64,000 nucleotides of DNA from Trachythela sp. YZ-2020 (Eukaryota; Cnidaria; Anthozoa; Malacalcyonacea; Clavulariidae), in contig JADLSH010000199.1 in the NCBI GenBank assembly GCA_016169945.1, positions 4,450,001 to 4,514,000 of the forward strand, written 5' to 3'. A program made the translations under genes and the position numbers. Shown here piece after piece: positions 29,673-41,069 of the stretch. The notes beneath the pieces were generated by a model. That model had not been told where the DNA came from, ran no database searches, and saw only the letters and a list, made by a program, of their open reading frames with translations. Positions within the stretch are counted from its first letter, which is position 1; every line of letters begins with the position of its first letter.

Positions 29673-31063
29673 TTACAAATATTTACAAGCTCTTCCTGAA
29701 AAAGAAAGTTTATGCCTTTCAGTTCCTGAGAAGAATGATATATTGCGATTCCGGTCAATGTTCCTTAAATTGTACTGATTGTTAATTAATTTTGGCAAAG
29801 CACGGTGACAGGGATGGTTTGAATCGTTCATAAATCTATCCACTTCTCGACTAGTTGCCTCCTCCCTTCTTTCGTTCAACGGTGGCAAGTAATCTTTTTC
29901 CAGACCAAGGATTCGTAAATTCCTGGATTGAACCCGCTCTATTTCATCTCGCAGGTAATTAGGACAGGTGATGCATACTCGAGAATTGGTCTTATTTTGG
30001 ATTTATAGGCGACTTCAACTGGTAACTGCGCTTTCCTGCATTCTCTAAGATGGTAAAGATGTTTATTAGCTTTTCGTCTAATCTCGCCAACATGTGCGTT
30101 CCATTTTAGATTATTTTGGAACGACACGTAATTTAAAGACATTCACCCTTTCTATGAACTCATTTCCAATACGAAGACGTGGAGGTTCAGGTATAGCGTC
30201 TGTGAAAGATATCCACATGTCCTTAGTTTTTTTTAGCATTGATAGCCATTTTATTTAGGACAGCCCAGTTATTTACTTCATTGATAGATTGTTGTAAATT
30301 ACTACCAGAATCTACGCTTAGTATTTGGTGTTGTGTGCAGTCATCTGCATACTTATCCGTACTGACTTTTAGTTGTTCTGGTAAGGCGTCCTCCAAATCA
30401 TCGATGTAGGTATTAAAAAGAATGGGAGATATTACAGAGCCTTGCGGGACTCCGGCCGGGCACGTTGCAATGGATGAAAAAGTACCATTGAGATTCACTT
30501 GTTGAACTCTTCCGGAAAGGAAACTTTTAATCCATAACCAGAAGGGTTTATTAGTATTCATAACTGCTAATTTGTTCAAAAGAATGTTGTGATCAACAAG
30601 ATCGAAGGCCTTACGAAAGTCAATGAAGGCCGCGTGAACCCCCATTTTACCTGTTTTTGAACAGTCAGTGGCATCAAACCAGGTTTGGGTAGTTGATATT
30701 AACGCAGATACTGTACTTCGATGCTGTGTAAACGCGTGCTGGTTATTCTTAATTTTCAGATCTTCAATGTTTAACTGGAGGTGATCGCGCGACATTCTGC
30801 ACTGAGTGGAAATCAGCCTTTAGACCGATAGTAGGTGGCTTTAGTTTTAGCTATAAGATTTGCCACTTTCTCGCATAGTTGTTTGTATCTTGGCTTATCA
30901 CCACGAGAAAAGGCTTTCTGACGAGCTTTGATTTGCAGTTTAATATTACCAGTGATCCACGGTTTATCAGAGTGATGTACTCGGATAGTTTTTTTCAGGT
31001 AAGGACTCGTCAAGCATGTTAATTATAATAGAGTTATAAGCTGATACTTTCTCATCCATATCC
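29673..31063 (-). pseudogene. 5'-truncated non-LTR retrotransposon (reverse transcriptase)
   Basis: Minus-strand frames give, in order: EKVSAYNSIIINMLDESL; VHHSDKPWITGNIKLQIKAR; NQHAFTQHRSTVSALI; FIDFRKAFDLVDHNILLNKL (motif A); GVPQGSVISPILFNTYIDDL (motif B); KYADDCTQH (motif C, catalytic Asp-Asp); NNLKWNAHVGEIRRKANKHL; and a C-terminal YNLRNIDRNRNISFFSGTER. Frameshifts occur near 30980 and 29950, and a MITE end is inserted at 30783-30823. The 5' side stops at 31063 where an unclassified repeat begins. It is a different LINE lineage from the one at 24 kb, judging by motif B. Confidence 0.85.
30783..30823. repeat. End fragment of the 14270-14438 MITE family
   Basis: GATCGCGCGACATT, then CACTGAGTGGAAATCAGCCTTT, as at 14398-14438. 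It sits inside the reverse-transcriptase relic. Confidence 0.7.
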
Positions 31064-33178
31064 AAAGTCGCGAATGGACTTTTTACAAAAATGTATATTT
31101 TTTGCCAGTGGCGGAAATTTCGGTGCGGGGGAGTGGGGAGACAACTACCCCAGCCACCTGCCCAATTTGCAACCGTATGCAAGGGGGAAATGTACGCACA
31201 GAAAAAGTTGTTCCGCGTCGATATTATTATTCTCATTCATTTCTTTGTTGCCTTCATCGCATGTTTAGCGAGAAAAATATCAGCAAAGTAAAACGACATT
31301 CATGCTCACAAATTCTCTGCAAATTTTTTTCTACCTATTACATGTATAATAACATCGCTCTGTGTCCGAAATTGCGTCGCCGTAAATATTGCCTCGTTTA
31401 ACATAGCATTTTAATACGTAAAATAGCCGTTAGTTGTGGTGACTGTTACATGCCGTAGTAGCTTGTCTTTAGAACATGTTCTTTACGTGGCACTTGAAAC
31501 TATAGTATAAGAAAACGAAACATTGTTCGAGGGAACACGGCAGAATGATTTGCGTCTTACTTAACCTCTAGCTTTATATATTTTATATTTCTCCTTCTAT
31601 TTTCATCATTAAATATTTATAACCTGAACGATTTCCTTGCAATTGAATGAACGCTAGTTCAGAATAAATTTTTTTTTAAAGCGTTGAGTCTCACTAAATA
31701 CTTACCTATGTTCTGACTCCTTTTTTCAAACTAAGTTGTCACAGGTGAAAATCGAACACTCATGCAGCGACGAGCATACTATAAGAAACGAGTGCTTCTT
31801 AATGACTTGATGACCTTTATTTAATGTAGCTGGTGCCACGAAGACCAAAACGTGACGGGCAGGTCCTTTATAATCATCAATAATGGAAATTACATTATTT
31901 TTAATGCGTCGTCTATATATATATACTTGTACGCATCAATATAGTTAATTATTTTTCCAGTCGAAAAAAAGCAAGCGCCATGCATTTAATGTAACTGGCG
32001 CCACGACGACCAAAACGAAACAGCCTGGTCCTAATTTGTAATCATCAATAATAAAGATAACATTATTTATTATAACAGGACATTTAAAGTTAATAATTTT
32101 TCCAGTCGAAAAACTGCAAGTACCTGGCTATTCTATACAAAACAATGCTAGCCAGTTACACTTGTAGAAGTTATAAATAGTAGAGTTTTTTCTTGTTAAA
32201 ACGCAGTAACGAGCAAATAGCAAAAAATGTAAAAAGCATTCTCACCATAAAATATACCTATATTTAGACTCTCCAAAGTTGTCAAAATCGAACACTCAGC
32301 CAAGACTACCGTAACAAAATGAGACATTAATGAGTACTTCTTAATTGCTTAATAGCCTTTTTTCTATAAGCGTCATGCATATATGCAAGTACCTGACTGC
32401 GCTATACAAAACAGCATATATTAATTATTTTTGCCAAGTGCATGCATGTATACTATATAGTCATGCAGTTACACTTTGAGAAGTTAAATAACATTTTTCC
32501 TTGTTGAAACGCAGCGAATAACTAGAAAATACAATATTTTTACTCTCATTCCAAAGTTGTAACAGTGGAAAATCGAACACTCAACGAAGACTACTAAAAG
32601 AAATGAGTGCTTTTTAATTGCTTAATGGCCCTAGTTTTTTTCTAAGCGTCATGCATTAAATGTAGCTTCATGGCGCACGAAAACCGAAATTTCAATAATC
32701 GGCTTTACAATAATCAATAAAAATATAGCATTACGTATTTAATTATTTACGGTGAGCTAATTATCAAATTATAGTCAGTAAATGACTTTATGCCGCCGAC
32801 ACAAAATATGAACTAATTAATGAGTAGTAATGACTAATGTGTGGTAGTTTAACGTAAATATTACTACTTACTTACATTTGTGCCAACAGAAACGTTCCAA
32901 AAAATGTTGATCAATATATTAATTTGGTAGTTTTGAGCAATTCCAGGAAATTAATACCTCGGCAAGAATTTAGATAGGTTCTTAAAATGTTCATAAACAA
33001 TGTTTTCTCGCTTGGTCAGATAAATAATTAATATATGTAAAACTAAAAGTATGCAAACTAATCCGAGACGCCAACGCAACAATGAATAATGGATGTTAAA
33101 GTAGGAAATATATTGTAAAAATATTATTTCGATAAAATAGAAGTCTCGAAGGAGAATTTTTATTAGGCATTTAAGGTG
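31064..33178. repeat. Unclassified dispersed repeat, copy 1 (internally deleted)
   Basis: From AAAGTCGCGAATGGAC to GGCATTTAAGG this copy matches 34001-37530 over nearly its whole length. Within it, degenerate modules starting with 'aaaatcgaacactca' recur at about 31748, 32285 and 32569, each followed by an adenine-rich stretch, 'gagtgcttcttaatgac', 'aatgtagctggtgccacga' and 'aattatttttcc'. The last module is shortened relative to copy 2. No transposase or reverse transcriptase was seen. The small open frames repeat in both copies because the copies are recent. Confidence 0.8.
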
Positions 33179-33179
33179 G

Positions 33180-34000
33180 TCCAATACAAAAAAAATAATT
33201 TTCTATCTTTTATTACTGTTGAATCTCTACTGCTAATATGTTGTTAGGCTCGACACTCTGACAAAAAAAATATGTTGCTGCAAAACATTGTTGGCATGGT
33301 TACCGAGATAAGCACCCCCTGTGGTGAAATTCGTGCAATTTTATAAACACAATAACTAAATAAGCATTAATGATAAAATTCTGGAATAACTTTTATTTAC
33401 TAGCAAATAACATTGTCTAGGGGTTGAACTAAAACAATCAACATTGAAGCGTTATCACCAGTTTTACAGGTCAAAAACTGGAAAGGCATTTGACGACTCG
33501 CATGGAAACTGTCGCCACTTGAAAACTATTCAACATAACTCAATTCTTTTAGTTTACAACCTAGACCTTGATGTGATGAGTCTATGCTGAAAATTTCATC
33601 AAGATAGCTTCGATACCTCTTCAGATATCCTGCGCGCAATAATGGAATCGCTAATTTTTGCTTATTCGAGAAAAATGCATTTTTCAGATGACACCCCCAA
33701 ACATTCTCTCCTAAAACCTTAATTTAAAATTACCTTAAAAAAACGTTTGGTTAGCAAAAGGATTGTGATCATTGGCTCACATTTAACACTGTTAATATAT
33801 TTTCAAGTTATACCCATCAGTAGATAAAACAAGTTGTAACTGTTGTGTAAATATCTTGCTCAACATTTGTCAGGATTTATTCATAAAGCAGCAGTTGCAA
33901 GGCTGAGCAAAATTGCGTACTCATTCTATTGGGAAAATTACTCTTTCAGTTTCCATTTAATTTAATATTTAATGAACACAAAATCTACAAAACTGGCACT
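33180..34000. other. Unique spacer between the two repeat copies
   Basis: AT-rich, with no supported gene or RNA. Confidence 0.5.
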
Positions 34001-37000
34001 TAAAGTCGCGAATGGACTTTTTACAAATATGTATATTTTTTGCCAGTGGCGGAAATTTCGGTGCGGGGGAGTGGGGAGACAACTACCCCAGCCACCTGGC
34101 CATGACACACTGGGGGGCAATTTTTGCCCCAATTTGCAACCGTATGCAAGGGGAAAATGTACGCACAGAAAAAGTTGTTCCGCGTCGATATTATTATTCT
34201 CATTCATTTCTTTGTTGTCTTCATCGCATGTTTAGCATGTTTAGTTGTGCTGACTGTTACATGCCGTAGTAGCTTGTCTTTAGAACATGTTCTTTACGTG
34301 GCACTTGAAACTATAGTATAAGAAAACGAAACATTGTTCGAGGGAACACGGCAGAATGATTTGCGTCTTACTTAACCTCTAGCTTTATATATTTTATATT
34401 TCTCCTTCTATTTTAATCATTAAATATTTATAACCTGAACGATTTCCTTGCAATTGAATGAACGCTAGTTCAGAATAAAATTTTTTTTAAAGCGTTGAGT
34501 CTCACTAAATACTTACCTATGTTCTGACTCCTTTTTTCAAACTAAGTTGTCACAGGTGAAAATCGAACACTCATGCAGCGACGAGCATACTATAAGAAAC
34601 GAGTGCTTCTTAATGACTTGATGACCTTTATTTAATGTAGCTGGTGCCACGAAGACCAAAACGTGACGGGCAGGTCCTTTATAATCATCAATAATGGAAA
34701 TTACATTATTTTTAATGCGTCGTCTATATATATATATACTTGTACGCATTAATACAGTTAATTATTTTCCCAGTCGAACAACAGCAAGCGCCATGCATTT
34801 AATGTAACTGGCGCCACGACGACCAAAACGAAACGGCCTGGTCCTAATTTATAATCATCAATAATAAAGAAAACATTATTTATTATAACAGGATATTTAA
34901 GTTAATAATTTTTTCAGTCGAAAAACTGCAAGTACCTGGCTATATTCTATACAAAACAACATATTATTTTCTCCAGTTTTTGCCTACTTTATGCTAGCCA
35001 GTTACATTTGTAGAAGTTATAAATAGAGTTTTTTCTTGTTAAAACGCAGTAACGAGCAAATAGCAAGAAATGTAAAAAGCATTCTCACTATAAAATATAC
35101 CTATACCTATACCTATATTTAGACTCTCAAAAGTTGTCAAAATCGAAAATCGAACACTCAGTCAAGAGTACATTAATGAGTACTTCTTAATTGCTTAATA
35201 GCCTTTCTTATAAGCCTCATGCAAGTACCTGACTACGCTATACAAAACAGCATATTAATTATTTTTGCCAAATGCATGCATGTATACTATATAGTCATGC
35301 AGTTACACTTTGAGAAGTTAAATAACATTTTTCCTTGTTAGAACGCAGCGAATAACAGAAAATAGAAACAAATTGTAACAGTGGAAAATCGAACACTCAA
35401 CGAAGACTACTAAAAGAAATTAGTGCTTTTTAATTGCTTAATGGCCCTAGTTTTTTTCTAAGCGTCATGCATTTAATGTAGCTTCATGGCGCACGAAAAC
35501 CGAAAACAAGACGGCCTGGTTCTTTACAATAATCAATAAAAATATAGCATTATGTATTTAATTATTTTTCCATTGAAATACTGCAAATACCTGACCATAC
35601 AAACAACATATTATTTTTATCCAGTTATTGCTAAGTGCGTAGGTCTTCGTTTTTAAATATCTTACTTGTATTTAAATTCGTGAGGCACAAATTTTCGCTC
35701 AGTCTTACAATCGCGCGATTTATAACTAAACGCGATATTTTCGCGCAGTTTTAATTTTTAATTACGCACCTTGAAAGGGTACAAAACTAGAAAATCGCAC
35801 TTAAGTGATGCTTTTTCCGTGTTAAAATTACATTTGATATTTGAAATGTGCACGAAATTGTTTGTTAAATTTTCAAAGCCACCTTAACTTAAACATCCCA
35901 AGAGAAGATATACAGGACAGTTTCTTTTTGCAGCTGTAACAACGAATCTAATAGTTAATACATGATAATGCTGTTGCAGTGGAATGACATTTCCAAAAAC
36001 CAAATGTAAATCGTGTGAGATAATCATATAATTGATCACACAAAATACTTCCATTACTTTGCTAATTGCTGGTAATACAAAAATTGGCCAATAGTTACTA
36101 TAGGTAGATCGTTTAGGCCCTTGTACTTTTATATAGTGGAATTTAGTACCCTACCGCTGTTTCCATCCTTTAGAAAAAGAGCATAACGTAATAGATTGAT
36201 TTAATTAAAATATAGGTAAACGGATTTGAAATAACTGGTTTACTGGAAATTTTGTCAATTTCAGTATAGCTTTGTGAGCAGGTCTGTGCAAGAGGTGCTA
36301 AATGTGGTTAAGGCTTGAAATTCTTTGAACTCAAATTTGGCACTATATTATTAACAAACGTTTCGAAACTGGTATCTGATGTGCTCATTTGGTAGGCTAA
36401 CTTAATGCCAATATTTGAAAAGAAATTGTTGAAGCCATCTGCTATATCCAAGAGGGTTGAATTTTCCCTATTAAAATTAAGTTCATTTAAGCTTGTAACT
36501 ATCGACCAAAACTATAAAAACTTGATCATGCTTTTCGAAATCCTTCAATTCCACCTGAACATTGCTTCTTCATGAAACAGGCTGTAGGGGGCGCCTTGAG
36601 GTAAGCGAAAACTATATTTGCTCTATATCTATATGAAATCGAGCACTCTTTGGCATTTCATGAACCAAAACACGCTCATATAAGTACATGCATATATAAA
36701 CGTTTCTAAACCTGATTAAAATTTTACCATGGTTGCTTATCAGAAAAGTGCTTCCAGTTTTACCCTACCAAAACCGCAGGATACTCCGGTCCCCCCCCCC
36801 CCGCACGTATAACGTCTTACCAAGAACGGACCTTACTGGATCTATTGAGAGAACTGTACACAAGGCTGCCTGGATGGGGGGGGGGGGCAAAGGAGAAGGC
36901 ATTAGTTAAAGACTGCAGGGCGTAATCCAGAAGTTCCAGGGTATTCCAGGGTATAGAAATTAATTTTCTAAACAAGCACGTGACCTTTGGGGACTTTGAG

Positions 37001-37530
37001 AATGAAAAACAGCTTGGGCTCCAAAGTTATTTTTTGTCCCGGGCCCTGACTATACATACTCTATTAGACAGAGCTAATAGGGCTATCCAGTGAAAATAGA
37101 CGGTGAGCTAATTATCAAATTATAGTCAGTAAATGACTTTATGCCGCCGACACAAAATATGAACTAATTAATGAGTAGTAATGACTAATGTGTCGTAGTT
37201 TAACGTAAATATTACTACTTACTTACATTTGTGCCAACAGAAACGTTCCAAAAAATGTTGATCAATATATTAATTTGCTAGTTTTGAGCAATTCCAGGAA
37301 ATTAATACCTCGGCGAGAATTTAGATAGGTTCTTAAAATGTTCATAAACAATGTTTTCTCGCTTGGTCAGGTAAATAATTAATATATGTAAAACTAAAAG
37401 TATGCAAACTAATCCGAGACGCCAACGCAACAATGAATAATGGATGTTAAAGTAGGAAATATATTGTAAAAATATTATTTCGATAAAATAGAAGTCTCGA
37501 AGGAGAATTTTTATTAGGCATTTAAGGCAA
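34001..37530. repeat. Unclassified dispersed repeat, copy 2 (longer form)
   Basis: Same ends as copy 1. It contains an extra segment (about 35575-37098). This begins with the same 'ttttcc-attgaaatactgcaa-tacctgac' sequence that ends other modules, so it looks like original element sequence that copy 1 has lost. The extra segment has poly-C (36788-36800) and poly-G (36879-36887) runs. Element class unknown; no coding capacity recognised. Confidence 0.75.
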
Positions 37531-38560
37531 TCAAGTTTATATGAGAGAAAAACGAGTATCGACCATGCAATAGGGCAATATATCGAAATGTAATATATAT
37601 ATATCGGATGTAATAAAGGGTTGGTTACCATGTAAAAACCTTTCAAACTTTCAAATGTTTCAAATTAAACCCTTGTTTGTACCCATAGGAACAACGCCGT
37701 TACCGCCCTTTTCGTTGAGCAACAAAATCACTGACCTATTAAGTGCTTAGCTTTAATCGCCCCCCCCCCCCCCCCCCCCCCCGCCCTCCTAGTGGAAAAC
37801 AATAATCTCTAGTCAATAATTCTGGTTAACCACTTTAATCAGTAACATCTGTGTTGGCATTCTCCTATAGATGTTTAAGTTTTTCATGTGTTTTAACAGC
37901 TTTATTTTGGCACATAAATAGCAACACATGATTGTACATAACTAACACGAAATTACGGGAACCACTGAGTATTTTTACAAAATACAAAACAACGGTAACT
38001 CGATCGATCCGAAAAATGAATATTCTAATATTCTCTGGCTTGCAAATGTTTTAGTCACGCGGGTCGCGGGTTTCTCGTCAATTTCCATGTCATCGGCATT
38101 CCTTGTTTATCCCCGGAGAAGGAGAAAGAAACATTTCGCATAAAATTACTAATTGGTGGCTATACCGACTGTATAATTATCTTATATCTTAATGAATAGG
38201 CCGATATGTTCACATTTCCTAAAATATCTTGTGACAACAAAAGGGCCCTACTGAAAATCACTGCTTGTGATGGCACCCTGATAAAATATTGTTATAATAA
38301 TAATAATAAGTAAAAAGACAGTGGCTGTTCTAAACCATTTTGAACTTGAAAATCCATGATAGTTTGTAAATTGTATTCTGAAATATGATCCGAAAATTAC
38401 GGGACCACTCAGTATTTTTACAAAATACAACGGTAACTCCGAAAAATTAACATTGTAATATTCTCTTCCTTGCAAATATGTTTTAGTTATCATCAGAAAT
38501 GATGTTATAGTTTACATTAATGAGATTATACATTAAATAACTATATATATAAATGTCTCA
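37531..38560. other. Unassigned spacer with a poly-C run
   Basis: An uninterrupted run of over 20 C occurs at about 37759-37781. Two related stretches (about 37955-38060 and 38392-38480) share 'aaattacgggaaccactgagtatttttacaaaatacaa'-type sequence, a local duplication. No gene is supported. Confidence 0.5.
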
Positions 38561-38563
38561 TGT

Positions 38564-38794
38564 CCCGGTCAAACGAGAACAAGAGTTGCATGAGAGTTGA
38601 CTGGATATTACCACGCGTACCGGTCAAACCAGCAAAACTCTCACCAACTCTCATCAAAATTTGAACCAGTTCAAAGACGATGAGAGTCGATGAGAGTTTG
38701 CGGTGAAACGCGATCGAGAGTTGCAACTCTCATTGACTATCATCAACTCTCATGAGTCTCATCAACTCTCGTCAACTTTGACCGGGGCTTTAGA
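38564..38794. repeat. 'GGTCAAACG' MITE family, copy 2
   Basis: Ends CCCGGTCAAACGAGAA and inverted CCCCGGTCAAAGTTGA. The interior is full of 'gatgagagttga' motifs in both orientations. It abuts the 3' side of the beta-glucuronidase exon ending at 38814. Confidence 0.75.
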
Positions 38795-38813
38795 AGCTCG
38801 AATGATATTTTAC

Positions 38814-39950
38814 CTGAAATATGCTTCAGCTTCTGGGGCGTCCGAGCTCGGTTCATTAGCGACAGACCACATGACTACGGAGGGACGGTTCTTGTCACGC
38901 CATACTAGTTCGTCCATCACGGACAGATGGTGGGCCAAGGACTCCGGACCAAAATTTGGTCTAAAACAAGAAAGTCGAAATCAAGCCATGTCTTCGGCTA
39001 AATGGAGTGGGGATGATCAGAGAAAAGCAGTGTAATTTCGTGAGTGGGCATTTCCCAGAGTGCCTACCTAGCTCTCAAAGAAAAACAAACCCTTCCTCCA
39101 GAATAGTGCAAAGTGCATGTTATAGAAAGGCTAGACGCTGTTATGAATAGGAAATCGTCATTTGAATATGGAAAAAGGTGCTCGAAGAACAATTAGTTTC
39201 CGCGCGGTTGACTCACTTTAAATTAGAAAATGTTCCCTTAGTTTAGTGCACCTTTCTTTATTTTGCCTTTCACAGCGAAGACAAAATATGCTAGTACAAA
39301 AATGATTTAATGGCAGTTCTATTGTGGCTATATGTAAAACATAAATTATGATTGAACAGTTCAATATTTGATATTCATATTATAATTCTTCCAGTATCGT
39401 GTTTAATTCAACTACAATTATAACCCGACGTAGAACGCGTCATGGATGCGCATCGAAACTATGAATTGGCTTATTATCCGTATATAATGATTTAATATAC
39501 AGCTAATTCAATAAAGGTTGTCTTTCCAAAAGCGTGAACCGTAAACTCTGAGCGATCAAACGATGATAGGATTTCGCCTATTTAGGTCATTAAACTCAAG
39601 GCTTTTGTAGCAAGTTGGTTTTCTATCGTAAGTTTTCTATATGCCTATAGACATCGTTTAAAAGAAAAAATTTCGAGTTTACTGGTCTAAATAAACCATC
39701 ATCCATTGTGCGCTCATAGTTTATCGTTTACGCTTTTGAAAGGACAACCTTAATTGAATTGGCTGTATCCTTACTTTCGAATGCCCACTCCAGGACACTC
39801 GTCAATCACAACTATCCCTAATTGGTTTGCCATATCCATAATCTCCTCGGCATAGGGATAATGACTCGTACGAAATGCATTTCCTCCTAGCCATGTGAAT
39901 ATATTGAAATTCTTCAATATCAGAGGAAAGTCCAAACCTTTGCCGCGGAT
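38814..39950 (-). pseudogene. Beta-glucuronidase (glycoside hydrolase 2) gene fragment, two exons
   Basis: Exon 39775-39950 (176 bp, phase 0 to 2) encodes [39 protein letters not shown] and [13 protein letters not shown]. Exon 38814-38960 (147 bp) completes the split codon and encodes [20 protein letters not shown] and SVANEPSS. These match consecutive parts of animal lysosomal beta-glucuronidase, including the NEP motif whose glutamate is the general acid/base of the family. Both exons have proper AG and GT boundaries. No exons for the N-terminal jelly-roll part, or for the downstream part with the nucleophile, were found in the window. A plus-strand exon with its own TATA box lies upstream and a MITE abuts the downstream side. 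A decayed or transposed gene fragment is most likely; distant exons cannot be excluded. Confidence 0.75.
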
Positions 39951-40104
39951 CTGCAAACAAATGATAATTGATAAAGACTACTTAGATTTCATGTAAAAAC
40001 ATTTCTAAAATCTGTTTGAGAGGCAATTTTTCTATGTCGCGATTTGCGAAGAAATGCGTAAAAACTAAAATATTTTTGCCGTATCTCCCAAAATTACTTT
40101 GTTT

Positions 40105-40155
40105 TCTCTTCATTGACTCTCATCAACTCTCATCCTCGTTTGGACTAAGGCTTAA
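40105..40155. repeat. 'GGTCAAACG' MITE family, fragment
   Basis: CATTGACTCTCATCAACTCT, then 'catcctcgtttggactaaggctta', the end of the same family. Confidence 0.55.
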
Positions 40156-40397
40156 AAATTACTCTATCAGTATTACGTTTCGAATATTGTTGTTTTATGT
40201 CAATATAATGTAGCTATATCTTAGTATCTGTCATTAAATGACAGATTTCAGTTGTTTATAGCAATGTCTAATTGGCTTCAGTAAACAGTAGATTGCGCTA
40301 TCTAGTTTACTTTTCAGATCAGTGGCACGCGCTCGCATGCAATGTAATGACGTAACAATGCGTTAATGAACTCATCACAATTCCTCGCGCGCGCGGC

Positions 40398-40405
40398 TAT
40401 AAAAG
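40398..40405 (+). promoter_or_regulatory. Candidate TATA box
   Basis: TATAAAAG preceded by GC-rich 'cgcgcgcgcggc', 79 bp upstream of the ATG at 40477. A start site near 40428 would give a short 5' leader. A good match to the animal TATA consensus, but not otherwise proven. Confidence 0.5.
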
Positions 40406-40476
40406 CGGCGACCTAATTAAATCCGTCATAATTGCAATTGACGGCGTTCATTGCATACCGTGAGCGAGAAAGAAAT

Positions 40477-40735
40477 ATGGAAATTGCAAAATTACCCGAA
40501 AATCTTGCTGCTGCGCGAAAACAATATGAAAAACTGACACAATACGAGAAAATGCTGGACAAGCTTTTTGCAAAGTTGGATGTTTTCATAAAAGAGGGCA
40601 AAACAGACGATCTTAAGCCGGAGTACTTAGAAAGCCTACGAAAAAGAGCTGCGATAAGCAGAAAAAGTACGAAGGCAGAGCGCGAGGATCTCGAAAAGAA
40701 GATCAAAGAACTTGAAAAAGAGACGACACAAAAAA
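40477..40735 (+). CDS. Possible first exon of a charged coiled-coil protein
   Basis: The ATG at 40477 lies downstream of a TATA box. The frame encodes MEIAKLPENLAAARKQYEKL and continues Lys/Glu-rich (MLDKLFAKLDVFIKEGKT; EDLEKKIKELEKETTQ) with heptad-like leucines, predicted helical and probably coiled-coil. The frame runs to 40809, but its last residues come from a MITE starting at 40788, and a GT (AAAAAA/GTATGA) at 40736 would be a plausible donor, so I end the exon there. No downstream exon was identified and I do not recognise the family. It could be a broken gene or an isolated exon. Confidence 0.4.
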
Positions 40736-40787
40736 GTATGATATTTACTATCACTGTACATGTTGTTCTTAATACTTTGAAGTCTAA

Positions 40788-41056
40788 AGCCCCGATCAAA
40801 CGAGAATGAAAGTTAATCAGAGTTGAAACTCTCGCTCGCGTTTGACCACCAACTCTCGTCGCCTCTTATGTTCATTAAGTCTCATCAACTTCGAGCTTGT
40901 TCAAATTTTGATGAGAGTTTTTGCTCGTTTGACAGGTACGCGTGGACTAATCCAGTTAACTCTCGTGCAACTCTTGTTCTCGTTTGGCCGGGGCACGAGA
41001 ATTGATGAAAATCTCGCCAACTCTTATCAACTCTCATTCTCGTTTGACCGGGGGTT
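40788..41056. repeat. 'GGTCAAACG' MITE family, copy 3 (opposite orientation)
   Basis: It starts CCCCGATCAAACGAGAATGA and ends CTCGTTTGACCGGGG, sharing 'actctcatcaac' and 'gagcttgttcaaattttgatgagag' with copies 1 and 2 in inverted order. An internal 'tctcgtttggccggggc' suggests two overlapping insertions. Confidence 0.7.
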
Positions 41057-41069
41057 AACACAGAGACTG

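Noticed and set aside
32951..33184. Hydrophobic minus-strand frame conserved at 37302-37646
   Set aside because: Shared only because the two repeat copies are recent; no start context, domain or splice site supports a gene.
40413..40799. 128-codon hydrophobic/Ser-rich minus frame
   Set aside because: Antisense shadow of the Lys/Glu-rich plus-strand exon at 40477-40735.
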